From Cladopsammia gracilis (taxonomy: Eukaryota > Cnidaria > Anthozoa > Scleractinia > Dendrophylliidae), in contig JAJGOT010000058.1 of NCBI GenBank assembly GCA_022457155.1, positions 62,001 through 126,000 of the forward strand: 64,000 bases of DNA. The letters run 5' to 3'. How positions within the stretch are numbered: position 1 is the first letter of the stretch; each line of letters begins with the position of its first letter. Below the pieces are notes generated by a model that was not told the origin of the DNA, searched no databases, and saw only the letters and a program-made list of their open reading frames with translations. Shown here piece by piece: positions 1 to 11,650 of the stretch. The position numbers and the translations under genes were made by a program.

Positions 1-1656
1 TCCCTAAATCTAACCTAACCGCGAATCTAGCTTAGATCTAATAATCGCTTTGCCTAGGCCTAATTTTATCTGATAATAAAAGCCTACTTTCGTTCTAATC
101 CAGGCACAAACAAAAAACAAAAGCGAAATGAATGCTAATGAGGTCAGCGGTTTCCTTTCAAACTGTGGGCTAGCTGTGGTACCACGAAACGTGTGGTAGA
201 GAGCTTACCGAATTTATTTGGCAAATAAAAATAAACATCAATTTCATCGTGATTTTACATGTCTCTCGTTCGCACATTTATTACTTCGGGAGTATTTTGC
301 TTTAAATTGATCTCTCTACCGGGTCTGTTCACTGTGCCCCTGACGAGAATGGCAGACCTTCTGAGCAGATAAAAATTTTCCATATTATCAATCTATGTTG
401 TCTATTAATAAGTTTTTAGTGAGCTCACTAAAATGCATGTTTATGAATTTTAATGTTTAGGTACAACTGATTATTTCAAAATCCAAATTTGTCACCAAAC
501 AGTTCCGTTTTCGTTCGATTTTTTGCTATCTACTGTTCGTCCTTTTAAGTCTTAATTCTTCAATTTTTAACTTTGACATTTAGGTGTTTTTACGGTGTGA
601 CACAAACGAATTATTTCGCCCATTGGTCCAAACATTTTAAATTGAAGGTTTACAGCGAATATGAAGCTGTAATGTTTTTATATAAATGAAAATATTAGCT
701 ACATATTAAGGTTTCTTTCTCTGCTTATACAATTCTTTTTCTTCTAGCACTAAGGATTCGTTCAGTCCTTCTCTCTTTCGTTTGCTGGTTTTTACGTTTG
801 GTTGTCGGTCACCTTGTTGTTCAGTCGTTCATGGGTTCAGTTGTCCTTTCAATTGTGCTATGATTTTCTGTGCCTCATTTTGGCTGCCTTTCCGTTCGTT
901 CATTTTCAGTTTGCGATTTTGAGTTGAGCTGTTCGTATCTTGTCCTTTTTACATAAATAAAATACATGTATATGAACTGAAAATTATCAGTGATCAAGAA
1001 TTATTATTTTTTTTTTTTAAGTTTGGTTTGTTTTGTTTGTTTTTAATCAAAATGCTTATGACTTTTTTTTTTAACTCCTTCAATCCATCTTCTCGCGTCT
1101 CTACATTTCTCCTTCACTTGGGGGCTTGTAGTTGCGCTTACATCCCATTCTTTCCCCCTTTTTTCTTCCATGCATTATATAGCTCTCCGTTTCCGTGGTC
1201 TTTTTGTCTATCCGAGCTCTGTTTCCTCATCAACGTCGTTTGCTGGTGCCGTGTTTCTGTTTGCAAAATAGAGCGCGGTCTAGTTGACTTTGGTTTTGTG
1301 TATCTTACCCTTGGTATGACTGGGGCTATGGTCTTCGGGTCTTATATCTTTGCATTCTGTCCCAAACTAAACAATTTTATTCCGGGACGGAATTTCCGGA
1401 ATTTTTGGTTGAAAAAGCGCCCCAGGTTCGCGCTCCTTGTCCCCAGGGCCTTCTCCACTGTCAAAATGGCGGCCCGAACATCTCGGTTACAGCTCTCGGT
1501 TACAAAGCCGAAAAAATCCAGCATGCCGGACGGAGAGCGCGAAGTTCAAGTTTTCCTGTTTACTTTTTTCCCATCTTCTTGAAGCTATGGTTAAATTTAG
1601 GAGAGGAAAATAACAAGAATCATCTTTGTTCTACACTCGAGTGACGTTTTGGAGCG
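1..1656. other. AT-rich intergenic DNA, no gene recognised
   Basis: I see no exon with recognisable protein content. An open frame at 1028-1582 (+) is low-complexity and Phe/Ser-rich and looks like chance. The part from about 1390 to 1550 is more GC-rich and holds a 'caaaatggcggcc' motif, a common metazoan core-promoter/YY1-like motif. It could be upstream promoter sequence for the candidate exon at 1657 or part of a short repeat. Confidence 0.4.
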
Positions 1657-1707
1657 ATGGTTGTGTCGGCGGGAGTGAACCGGCCGAATGCAAGTCAGAT
1701 TCATGTG
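1657..1707 (+). CDS. Candidate first coding exon of an unknown gene
   Basis: An ATG at 1657 opens a 17-codon reading frame (start MVVSAGVNRPNASQ) that ends in phase 0 at a strong splice donor, GTG followed by gtaagg at 1708. The sequence just upstream is GC-richer than its surroundings and has a gtgacgtt CRE-like half site at 1641-1648. No downstream exon could be recognised before the convergent gene that ends at 4343, so no product can be named. It could be a chance ATG plus donor. Confidence 0.25.
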
Positions 1708-1761
1708 GTAAGGTGCATGAAGCTTAACTGGAAATGATAAATTTTGACGCTGTTTATATAT

Positions 1762-1946
1762 CTAATTCAATAAAGGTTGCTTTGGTCATTGGTAATTGGG
1801 CATTGGAGAGCTATTGTTTGGCGGTCACTCAAGCGAAGCATTGCATTGTGTTCCGTATGCCAAATGCCAATGACCAACTGCCAAAGCAACCTTTATTGAA
1901 TTAGGTGTATACCGACGTTTCGGCAATGCTTCCTTCTTCGGGGTAG
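1762..1946. repeat. Inverted repeat with Penelope-like/hammerhead-like flank
   Basis: Arms 1762-1792 and 1873-1904 are inverted copies (left arm begins ctaattcaataaaggttgc, right arm ends with its complement). Immediately to the right, 1911-1946 read on the minus strand gives an AGAAGG-loop-CC-GAAA-CGTCGG pattern. It resembles the degenerate hammerhead-like ends of Penelope-type retroelements, but the CUGANGA core is not intact. Confidence 0.5.
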
Positions 1947-3467
1947 AAAACTATAAATATTAGGATAAATTTCCGTACAACTTATATTTTTTGTCGCGGT
2001 ATGAGAAACAAATTGGCACAGTTGAAGTTTCGTACATTGTAGGTACTTTATTGTGTATCCAAATCAGCCCTCCGCCAGTTGCAGCAAAAAGATCTACCTT
2101 TTTCGGTAAAGCAGTGCGGTAAGGTTATAGATTACCACGCTAAAATAAAAATTCCATCGTATGTTCTAACGCAAACAGTTTTTTACGTACAAACCGAAGA
2201 ATACAAAAACTGTATGCGTGGAGGGTACTTGGTGGGTCTTGTACAAGAAGTTTTGAATGGTTCAAATATCCCTTTTAATAAGGAGTATATGTTGTAAAAA
2301 ATGTCATATTTCCACTGTTGGAAAAATTGACAAATGCCTCACCCCGGAGCAGACCGACAAATTCCCAAAAATAGGGACGGTCAACTTGACAAATGATACT
2401 CAGGCTTGTAAATGTCTAAACCGTAAGTAAAATCACTTAAACAGCAGTGTTCCAGATGAGAGGGGTCTCAGGTCAAAAAACTGACAAGGCTGGCTTCCTG
2501 ACCTGATAAATCAAATGGCTTAACTTAAGAAGATTGAGAGAGACCCATAACCTGTCAACCCCTTAAAATTATTCATCAACTACCTGCCTTTGAAAGTTAT
2601 CTGGAACACTGTTTCAAACACTTAGTTAGTTATTTGCAAAAAACACAAGGTGATTTTCTTTGTCTGTGTGCAGGCTACGCGTCCTGTCGTAACTTTAATT
2701 CAGTAATGTTAAATACATGTAGAACTAAATAAACTGAGGACGTACAAATCACTCATAGGCCTCTAAATGGCTTCTTCAAGGCCTGCTCATCATAACTTAA
2801 ATATATATACTTTGGCAACGCATCTTCTCATCTGCTTGTCTGTGTGTGGCAAATAAATTGGAACTGAAAACTTGAATTATGAAACCTTCTTACTCCCACA
2901 TAAAATCAATGCGAGTCACCCTTTCTTATATTTTTTATCCAAATTTTCAATAGCAGTGACCACTATCACAACTTTCATTAGAGAATCCCCGTGCCCCTTC
3001 CTCCCTCAATAAACAAATAAAAAATATACTCCTATTTACAATAATTTTATTTACAAATTTATCTCTTGTGGATCCCAAGGCAGGGCTGTAGCCAGAAAAA
3101 AAATAAGGATTGAGGCAATATCCATGGTTATTTGCTGGTTGCGTCTTACTTTCTCCTTCCAAAAAAAATTCTTACTTTCTCCAAAAAAAAAAAGAAAAAA
3201 TAACTGAGGCAAGTGCCTCGGTTTGCCTCATACTGGCTATGGCCCAGCAGCAAGGGCTACTCTTATCTCTATGGCACTGACGCTGATGTTTGTGTTAATG
3301 GTGGAGGATTCATTTAGAAACTGATGTAAATTTTTAAGGAGACGACTGATACAAAATGCTTTTAAAAAAATCCTGGACAACTAAAAAATGCTTGATGTAA
3401 CCTTACCACCTGACCTAACTATTAAAGACTGACATTAAAATGGTTTTCACTGGTTACTCTTGATGTC
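1947..3467. other. Intergenic DNA with one unrecognised short frame
   Basis: A 72-codon open frame at 2079-2297 (+) has fairly protein-like composition (motif VFYVQTEEYKNCMRGGY) and could be a decayed retroelement fragment or a real exon, but I do not recognise it. The rest is AT-rich with A-runs near 3160-3200. No other gene evidence. Confidence 0.3.
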
Positions 3468-3796
3468 AAGGTCTGTACATGCCAGGCAACTAGTTGCACC
3501 AACCAATCGGTGCGACTGGTTGCCACTGTGTGAAGTACTACTCATTTTCAGCACAAATGGAACCTTGCTTGCAGAAATTCAAACTGGTTTAAATTGCAGC
3601 GACTGGTCACAGCAAATCAAAAGCCAAATCAAACTGTTCCTGCAACTACTTGCCTCATTGTGTTCTTCTCGTGAGACTAGTTGCTGTGACCAAATTATAG
3701 AAAAACCCAGTAAAGAACAAACCAGTTGCTGGAAATAGTCTCTTGTAAACAACTACAGGCAACTCGGTCACAGTTGCCTCGTGTGTGCCGACCTTA
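3468..3796. mobile_element. Nonautonomous inverted-repeat DNA element (MITE)
   Basis: The left end reads aaggtctgtacatgccaggc and the right end, reverse complemented, reads aaggtcggcacacacgaggc, so the termini form an imperfect inverted repeat of about 25 bp. The interior has many variants of ggcaact/agttgc in both orientations. The open frame at 3460-3738 is a by-product of these repeats. No transposase is present. Confidence 0.6.
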
Positions 3797-4342
3797 ATCT
3801 CTTAACAAACAAGGTCCTGTCTCCTTTCATGGTTTTTCCCAACTTCAACAACTCCCACCTATTCCAGGTACACATTTTCAAGTACTGTACATGCATATTC
3901 AATGACTTTCATGGACCTCTAACTCCAAAACTCTCTGCCAGTGGGATATACTCTCATCTAATTCTATACAATAATATAATAATAAAGAGTCTATTTATAT
4001 TAAGCACTGTAACACTTAAAATTCTAAATTAAGGAAACCAACTTGTGCAGTTGTCAACCAATGCAACCTGTGGCTTCAACCATAAATTCTACATTTTGTA
4101 ATGACAACATTCTTATGACTTAATTCCTGGAAGTTATAACACAAGTCAACATACCACGTTATAGTATTTTAATTCACACTTAAAAGATTCAGATGTCTTT
4201 TTCAATGTCTGGCTCACTGTCATTCAGTGGAATGCTCCACAATGGAAGTTATTTCACACATTTGTTGCACACATGTGATGAAAACTCCACAACTGAAGTT
4301 AAATATAATTTCATAATTAACAATAATTATTACATCATTTGT
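3797..4342. other. 3' flank/UTR of the bHLH-Orange gene
   Basis: This AT-rich stretch follows the stop codon of the minus-strand bHLH-Orange gene and probably holds its 3' UTR. A canonical AATAAA was not seen close to the stop; an ATTAAA variant occurs near 4166-4171 (minus). No other gene is visible. Confidence 0.4.
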
Positions 4343-7300
4343 TCAGCTTACTCCTTCATCAGGGCTTGAACTCTCATTACCTGAAGAGTCTGTCTGAATT
4401 GCATTGCTTTCTGATGAGTTCCGCGATTCGATGCTGCAGTCATCGCCATTAGATCCACTGTCTCCATTATAAGGGTTAGCAGTACATGTACCTTGCCCTG
4501 CAAGTTCTTTGCGTAGCCAGCTGCCCATTGGAAACCCCATAGGGGATGCCTGGTATCCATAGGGTGGAATCGCTGGATGGACATATGGGAATGGAAAACC
4601 AAAGCTGGGACTGGGAACATGAGGAGGCATACCAAATGCTGGAGCTGCTGGTGGTACCATTGGAAATGGCATTTGTCCAGTGCCATTAAATGCTGGTGTC
4701 AAGGGTGTTGGTAATGGAACACTGGGGTGCAAGACAACTGGAATAAAGTGAGTGCCTGCTGGATGTAGTGCATATGTCGGCAAGGGATAAGGAGGTGGCA
4801 TAAAGGGGGTACGCAGTGGGATGGATGAGTATGGAGGTGTAGAGGAATTAGTTGAATCTCCTCCCCTAGTGGTATCTGCACTGTTAATTCTGCTGCCATT
4901 TGTTCCACTGCTATTTTCAGCTTCCTTTCCTGAATCATCATCCAGGCATATTGCTGAATCAGTTAGGTTTTCCCTGGAATTCTCTGAACCGTTTTCATTA
5001 TCACTGCTGTTGGAGTTGTTCCCAGTACTGCTGCTGCTCTGGGTCCCCTTGCTATTGCTGCTGTGATGGCCGTGAAGTCGAACTCTCTTAGCCTTCCCTC
5101 CACTGCCACTCCGCTCTCCTGTGCTGGAGGATGTGGATGATGATGAAGATGTGGTACCTTGGAAGTTTCGTTTGGATCCAGCACGTTTTCCACTTTCTGC
5201 ACTGACTTTGCCTTTGGAAGAGACCTCTGAGCAAGACTCGGCCAATAACTGTATTTGGTGTCGTAAGTGAGCCATAAGCCTCTGAAAACAAGGCTGTTGC
5301 ATGTCCATTGCTTCAACATTGACCAGAAAACGAAAAACTTCTTCTGTGCAGTCCTTGTACCCTCCAAAATGATTCACTGACTTGACTTCTACATCATCTT
5401 TACCATCCATTTCAGCTGGATCAGGTGTTGCTGTCTCGCCTGAAAGTTTAAAATAGATAACATCAATGTTTAATTCCTACCTTTTAATATACATTTTATT
5501 TTACTGCATAAAATTAATTTTGTGCAAAAACTAAAGTATGAAATTTTGGAAGTGTGATAATCACAAATACATTGAATTTCTTTTTTTATTTAGACTCCAA
5601 TTTTTATGATTTGTAGAATGTTATGAAAACAAGAAAATTTTAGGTGGTGAAAATTTCCTGCAATAAGGCATCTGTTGATCGTTAAATTTACACAGCTCTT
5701 TCTTGCACCCAAATGAAACTTCACAATATTGAATTTGAAGGATTACTTTAGTCTTTTGTCAGATTTCAGTATGCATGGCATGGCTAATTGAAGGGGTGAG
5801 TGGAATAAAGCCCCAAGTGAATTCTGATCAACTGCAAGGTTCTCCTTACAGTCTGTCTTGTATATGCTCATGTAACAAAGGGAGAATTTGGCTATAGATC
5901 AGGAGTCACTTAGGGCCTTATCCCAAACTGAAATAAGCCTCAAAGTGACCCCTGATCTGAAACCAAATTCTCCCTTTGTCCCTTTGTTTCATGAGCATAT
6001 ACAAGACAAAGTTGAAGGAGAATCTAACAGTTGATCAGAAGTCACTTAGGGCTTTATTCCACTCACCCCTTCAATTGTTCACTCTTTACTTGGAATTTTA
6101 CTCATACATGTATTAACATATATTGTCAGTAATATATTTTATTTAGTACTGCAAATCAATATAAACTCTAGAGGCAATCTTACTTTTTTAAATCTATTTG
6201 TCTCATTGACATTTCAACACCACTGCTGCATATTATTAAGTTATAATCATAAACTCTACAATTTTAAAGTAAATTTTAAGTGAGTACATTCTTGGCTAAA
6301 CAAAATTGTACAGTCACCTAACTTTTAAAGAAACTTAATTCCCTAATTCAAAATTTTATCCTTACTTTTTTTCATGTCTTTCTCTTGTTGTTCAGTGAGG
6401 CGACTTTGAAGGGACTTTAAATATCCCACTGTTAACTCCAGAATCTCTGCTTTCTCAAGCTTTCCAGATCCCTATAACAGAATATAGATAATATTAATAA
6501 TTTGTAACAAATAACTAAAAGCCTGATCCATGGAGTAGCTTTAACCCTTTAAACCCTAAGAGTGATCAGCATCAAATTTCTCCTTGTAATATCAATGCCT
6601 TATCAATCAAAAAGGTCATGAGAATTAGGGAAATGATCACACATGAGTTCTCTTGATATCCAAACAATTTTTCCCCACTACTACTGTAGGAAATGTATAG
6701 TCCTGGCTAGAAATGAGAATTTAAAATTTTATATGATAGGGCTTTAAGGGTTAAATTAAGTGCTTTCATTAAAAGCAAATCTTATTTAACTTACTTGTGA
6801 GTGGTACTGTATATTATATATTTTTTAATCTTGTTTATAAACTCACAATTAACACACTTATTTTGTCTACGAAAATAACATATGTCCATCTGGCGCAGTA
6901 CATATATGTTTGCTAAAAATACTGTAGTTTGGAGTTGTTTTAAATCTACAATTGTGCAGATGTGTCAATAAGCTAAATTTTGTTTGGCCAGACACATTAT
7001 GACCGGCCTCTTAGCATTATTATTCAAAACTACAATATGGTATATATATGTATATAAATATATATAAAGTGTAGAACTGGATATTCGTAAAACAGTGCTC
7101 AATACATTAATGTAGAGGGAAGTATATGTTTATGGAGGAAAGAAACAAATAAACTACGCTTTCATCCCGACAAGCCTGTTTCGTGGTTGCCCACTCATCA
7201 GGGGATTATATATATGAACTGAAATCATAAGTCACCTGTTTTCTGGCATTTGACATAGTCTGTGCTGGTATCAGGTGAGACAATTCTCCCAGGGATGTGT

Positions 7301-10300
7301 TGATGCGATCACGGCGCCTCTTCTCAATCACTTTGTGGGAACATTCAGACTGCAGAGAGACCAATTAAAGAAACATTAACATTATCCGTCAAAAAATAGA
7401 GATAAAAATAATTAACAAGATGATTAAAAAACCAATACAATACAGTCTCACAGGTATCTGCTTCAACAACTTCCTCTTCAATAAAAAAACCTAGCTGTCA
7501 CCATGCATGCTTGTGAAAGAGATGTGATGGACTAAAGTTACCTTATTTATTCATGTACTACTATCTACCACGCGCATGAATATTTGTTTGGTTCAAGTTA
7601 CTTACACACTAGTTTGAAGCATTGCTAAAATGGAATGCTTGAAAAACTGTAATAGATATTAATAATACATCAACCATAAGGAACAATTTGATATATGATT
7701 TGCAGCAAAGGCACACAGCCTCAAACGGCACTGACTCAAAATGCTCCTTGCCTGTACGATCTCAAGGTCATGATTTTATGGCGAAGAAAACTCTTATTTG
7801 AAAAAGGATGTTTTTAAGAGCAATATTAAGCAATATAAAAGATAGGTTACCATGCTCATTTAGGAAAAAACAACCACTTATTCATTTGGCCAACTTATCC
7901 TCAATGGAAACCCAGCTCTAAGTTCCAACTGTGCACATGCTAATGATGCAATAAATTATGTGCAGTAATGATGCGCAATTGAGGGTTATTCCAGAAAAAA
8001 TCCACAAAAATGGTCAAAACTATTGCACTCGGACAGGACCCACCTAAAAAAGGTGTCTTGTTGGTATTAAGCCCCCATTCTATCGGTAGTAGAAACTGAG
8101 AAAGATAACAATCTTCCCGTGCCATTTTACTAGCACAAATGCAAGCTCCATGCACACAGAATATTAAACTCTCATCTCTAATTTTTAGGCCAAAAAAATT
8201 GTGTCCATTATACTCATCAGATAGGTGTTATCTTGTGTAACCCCCTAGGCCCTACCACTACACAGGGTGGGTCCTCGTCGAGTATACTTATTATGACCAC
8301 TTCCCATAAGACAATTATGAAAATAAACGCATGTGAAAAAATGAGAAACTTAGGCGGTATTTACATGAGACCAGGATGAACTTAGACTGGCATGAGTTCG
8401 TATCAGTCTCTATGTATTTCTTTGCATGCGTTTACATGAAACTGGTCTTAAAATGGACTTATACCGGTCTCCGTCACCAGGCCGAGACGAGTTACTTTCG
8501 TACCAGTCTGAGTTCGGACCATTTTCATGTAAACAGGAACCAATCTCAGATCGGGTCCAGAAACTTCTAGCCGGTATGCCTTTAGGTCAGCGATATATGC
8601 TCATTAGACATGCGCATAAACTTCAAAGATGGTGGAAAAGAAGGAAAATGCAACAGCTGGGAAGGATAAAAAGAAAGAAAGATGGTTATTCACCGACAAA
8701 ATGGTGGAAGAGCTGTTGGAAGTGTCTAGAGGCTTGGACTTTGAAGGCGATCTGGTAAATCTAAAACGATGGCCGAAAAATTCTCAGAATCTGATTTTGA
8801 GTGTTACTTTATCTTATTCTAAGATTCTAAGTAAATTAACTTGTTAAATAATATAATTATGAAGGTTACAACAGCCATAAAATTTGCTATCTCTGAGTTC
8901 GTTACCGCTCTAATGTAATCGACCAAGCATTTCGTCCTGGTCTCATGTAAACGACTGCAGAAATTTCGTACCTGTACAAGTTCGTACCGGTCTGAGGTAA
9001 TCCCGGTGTCATGTAAATGCCCTCTAATAGTTTTTACTTGTGCCGGTATGGCAACGAGTGAAGGATTGGCTTTCGTTTTTTTTTTCCTTTTTCTCCATGT
9101 TTTCGTGTCTACTTTTGTGCATCGCGTTAGATCTGGCTACAAGAATATGTACGCATGCACTGCGAGAAAATTTTGAGCCTGCGATACTTGGGATTCAGTG
9201 GTGTCATTTTGCAGGCAAAAGTAAAACAAGTTTGGGTTTTATTGTTTGTTGCTGTTTACTCGTGACGGATACGGCAACAAGGTAAAGTTTGCTCTCCATT
9301 TTTCATTTTATTCTTTTTGTTTTCGTCTGTTATTGGTGCATCACATTAGATCTGGGACATTTCTGGGTATGAGTACGCAGGCATGCAAGCAGAAGCGAAA
9401 CTAATTTTGGTTTTATTTGCCTGTTGTTGTGTTACATAAGTGTTTCCCGCAAGTAACATACATTACAGGTACGAGTACAGGCTAGCCTCTTGTTACATAT
9501 TTTATCACAGGTGGCGGAGCATTTTTAAATGTGGGGGGAGGGGCTTATCGTTTACCAAGCCAAGAATATACCCCTACTCAAATTTTCCAAAATGTCCTTT
9601 TCATAGTTCGTTGGCAGAAGCAAACCTCTTTGCAATCTTGACAGTATCTAGTGTGTCTGTAGCCGATTTGTGACAATACATTAGCATGCAGTTGTTCAGA
9701 CGATCCTGCTTCATGGCGCATCTTAGATAGTTCTTAAGTCGTCAGGGGCAGAAAATGTTTGTTCCGAAGTGGCCAATACCACAGGTAATGTCAAATACAT
9801 GCAGGCTTAACAGTTTGTGGACCTCTCCTTGTAGTGTTTTGGTGACAGCATTTTTGTTGAAAGCTTCGTACACGGTTCTTATATTTGTAACCTGATGTAC
9901 TTCGGGTAGTGTTGTGGAAATATTTTAGGCACCAAAACGTGGGGGTGGGGGGGCTGTGTTTCCCCCCCCCAAAAAAAAATTCCCCCAGCCCCTCCAATGT
10001 TCCGCCACCTATGTTTATCGACTTTTCCTTTGGGGTTATTCAAAAACAGTTTAAGGATGTGAAATTTTGTATGAGAAATAATACAAATCAAGATGTTGTT
10101 TCACATGCCTGTGAATGGATTTTACCAAAGTGCATTGTTATTGTGTCAAATAATTAAGCTTACTGTATGTGAAAAATCTGCGACAGCTTAGTTTTGACTC
10201 AGTTTTTGTAAGTGCATGTAAAAACAAAAAGAAGGCTGTTTAAATTTGAAATTCATCTTTGTTAGTTTTGAAATTATATCTTGTTAAACTCTACCCAGCG

Positions 10301-10579
10301 AGCAGATCGAAGGGGACTCTGCTCGCAGGGTAGATAGACTAAGCTTACCCCTCGATCTTTTTTCTTTGTCGAGACAGACTCGCCACTCTCACTAGCAGAA
10401 CATAACGATTGGTCGTCTTCCACGCCAGCTTCAGGTCGCTTAGACTTCGAGTTAGCTTTTTTTTGAATAGTTGCTTCAGTGGTTTTCTTTGGAGTTACTG
10501 CACCAAATCTCCCTTGCTGGCAGAAATCCTGGGAGAGTTTAGAAGCGGTGTCGATGTCGGCCGTCCCGGACTTCAGCAT
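4343..10579 (-). CDS. bHLH-Orange transcriptional repressor, HELT/clockwork orange type
   Basis: Four coding exons join in frame: 10579-10349, 7349-7236, 6471-6366 and 5439-4343 (515 aa), all with GT-AG borders. Exon 1 encodes a Ser/Lys-rich leader. Exon 2 carries the basic region and helix 1 (HKVIEKRRRDRIN, residues 82-94) and exon 3 helix 2 (GKLEKAEILELTV). Exon 4 starts with an Orange domain (FGGYKDCTEEVFRFLVNVE), then a long Ser/Asn-rich and Pro-rich tail. The basic region lacks the Hes proline, and the C-terminus (ESSSPDEGVS) lacks a WRPW/YRPW Groucho motif; both fit HELT, DEC and clockwork orange rather than Hes/Hey. Such proteins bind E-box-like DNA in the nucleus and repress transcription; cnidarian relatives are reported in light/circadian contexts. 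Which of these subfamilies it belongs to is not settled by eye. The start is the first ATG of exon 1. Introns contain repeats and a hammerhead ribozyme. Confidence 0.9.
5786..6076. repeat. Long imperfect inverted repeat in intron 3 of the bHLH-Orange gene
   Basis: The outer arms (aattgaaggggtgagtgg at 5786 and its complement ending at 6076) and the inner arms (ctcatgtaacaaagggagaa and complement) pair over almost the whole 290 bp, giving a near full-length hairpin. It looks like a foldback DNA element without coding capacity. Confidence 0.65.
6541..6755. repeat. Dispersed repeat with short inverted ends in intron 3
   Basis: The left edge is ttaaccctttaaaccctaag and the right edge is ctttaagggttaaa, forming short inverted ends around about 215 bp of AT-rich DNA. 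It resembles a high-copy repeat type I associate with coral genomes, but copy number cannot be checked here. Confidence 0.45.
7164..7206 (-). ncRNA. Type I hammerhead ribozyme in intron 2 of the bHLH-Orange gene
   Basis: Every conserved part of a hammerhead is present on the minus strand. Stem I is AUCCC (7206-7202) paired with GGGAU (7168-7164). The core CUGAUGA is at 7201-7195. Stem II is GUGG/CCAC closed by a GCAA tetraloop (7194-7183), followed by GAA (7182-7180). Stem III is ACA/UGU with a four-base loop (7179-7170). The cleavage-site C is 7169, so predicted self-cleavage is between 7169 and 7168. Very short stem III hammerheads are known from Penelope-like elements and retrozymes, so this is probably a retroelement remnant. 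It sits in the same sense as the host gene, 29 nt inside the intron after the exon 2 donor. Activity is not shown. Confidence 0.85.
8353..9022. mobile_element. DNA transposon remnant in intron 1 of the bHLH-Orange gene
   Basis: The left end ggcggtatttacatgagacc and the right end (reverse complement gggcatttacatgacaccgg) form an inverted repeat. Subterminal variants of catgtaaac and accggtctgag/ctgagaccgg recur inside. Around 8629-8760 a short frame with ERWLFTDKMVEELLE resembles the start of a Myb/SANT-like DNA-binding domain of the kind encoded by Harbinger elements. That assignment is tentative. The rest of any transposase is missing, so the copy is nonautonomous or internally deleted. Confidence 0.6.
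9509..10010. mobile_element. Inverted-repeat element in intron 1 of the bHLH-Orange gene
   Basis: The left edge aggtggcggagcattttt and the right edge (reverse complement aggtggcggaacattgga) are inverted copies, each followed internally by G-rich/C-rich tracts (gggggaggggc; gcccctcc). A run of nine A next to ten C lies at about 9962-9980. No intact transposase frame is present. Confidence 0.55.
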
Positions 10580-11190
10580 TTCCGCCTTGAGTTGTAACTA
10601 GTAGTCGCGTACTCAAGCTTCTATGTTATCATTTAAATGTATGAGTTTTTCTTGTATACAATGTATACCAACACCAATATGAACTATCGGTTTGTATTGA
10701 ATATTTCCAGAGGTATTTCTCGCCGAATAACAGGGCGATGTCAGAAATATAAACGACCCATAGGCAGTCCTTCGCAGAAAGATACAAACATATGGTGCAA
10801 ATGTTGATTCTTCGAACAAAACACGAGATTTGCAAAGTTGCACGAGTCTGTGATGTTATATAACATAAGGTTCCTTATCAATTGGGCCTGAATGGACGAA
10901 AAGCGCGTGATACGCGACTCGTTCCTGTAAATTTGTGTAATTTAACGAGTGAATGTTACTTTGAATCCATAAGAAAGTTGAAATAGATTAACTGTGCTGG
11001 AATTGAAGATTCTACATCGACGCTTTTATTTTAAATTTGCTACTAGTTCCGGTTGCGTGATAAGAAATTCTCGTGTGTTATCGGAGAATAACTTGTGCCC
11101 AATCCCCTAAACGGAAGCGACGGTCACTTGTGTCTTTCGCGCTACGCAGTCACTGGTGCTCACGTGCAACAGAGTTATTCGTATTCAGTA
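10580..11190 (-). promoter_or_regulatory. Presumed promoter and 5' UTR region of the bHLH-Orange gene
   Basis: This is the upstream flank of the first coding exon. It contains a palindromic gttatataac at 10853-10862, which resembles a D-box/PAR-bZIP site, and an E-box CACGTG at 11161-11166, the class of site bHLH-Orange proteins can bind, allowing autoregulation. The exact transcription start is not visible. The role is inferred from position only. Confidence 0.35.
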
Positions 11191-11193
11191 CAG

Positions 11194-11288
11194 GTGCTTT
11201 TATAGCCTGCGAGTCGCGTTCTCGCGCGCCTGAATTCTCCCCCTTCCCCTTCCCCTTCGAACGCCTGCCACGCAGGCTAGTGCTTTTA
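11194..11288. mobile_element. Foldback element with 9 bp target duplication
   Basis: The termini agcctgcg (11204) and cgcaggct (to 11278) are inverted copies. The element is flanked by direct copies of gtgctttta at 11194-11202 and 11280-11288. The interior is short and rich in cccctt. It shares its termini with the foldback at 27165-27303. Confidence 0.65.
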
Positions 11289-11331
11289 ATTTGGGGGTGC
11301 TAAGCGGAAAGCACTTGAAGGGATAGATGAA

Positions 11332-11619
11332 AGGGCCCTACACCTCGTCAGACCTTACTGAGACTGATAGAACGTAATGTCGACACTTAGAATTTTATTT
11401 TTAATAAATTTGTAAGTGTAAAAAAGAAAATCCCGCCCTCAGGATTGGACCTGTAACCTCGGCTAGGCTTAGGCTACAGAGCCTTCCACGGTCAAACGTC
11501 CGAGGCGCTTTTCCTTTTATTTAGTGGGATTTTATTTAATATTAAATGGACATATGGGCAAGGATATATATAAAAAAATTAATTGACGTTGCTATCTTTT
11601 AATTTTTCTCAAAATGATG

Positions 11620-11650
<31 letters not shown>

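Noticed and set aside
1028..1582. 184-codon open frame (+)
   Set aside because: Low-complexity Phe/Ser/Pro-rich translation of T- and C-rich DNA with no family signature.
4699..5367. Several overlapping frames on both strands
   Set aside because: Shadows of the large last exon of the bHLH-Orange gene.
9791..10157. Frames with GGG/PPP-rich segments
   Set aside because: Produced by the G/C homopolymer tracts of the inverted-repeat element at 9509-10010.
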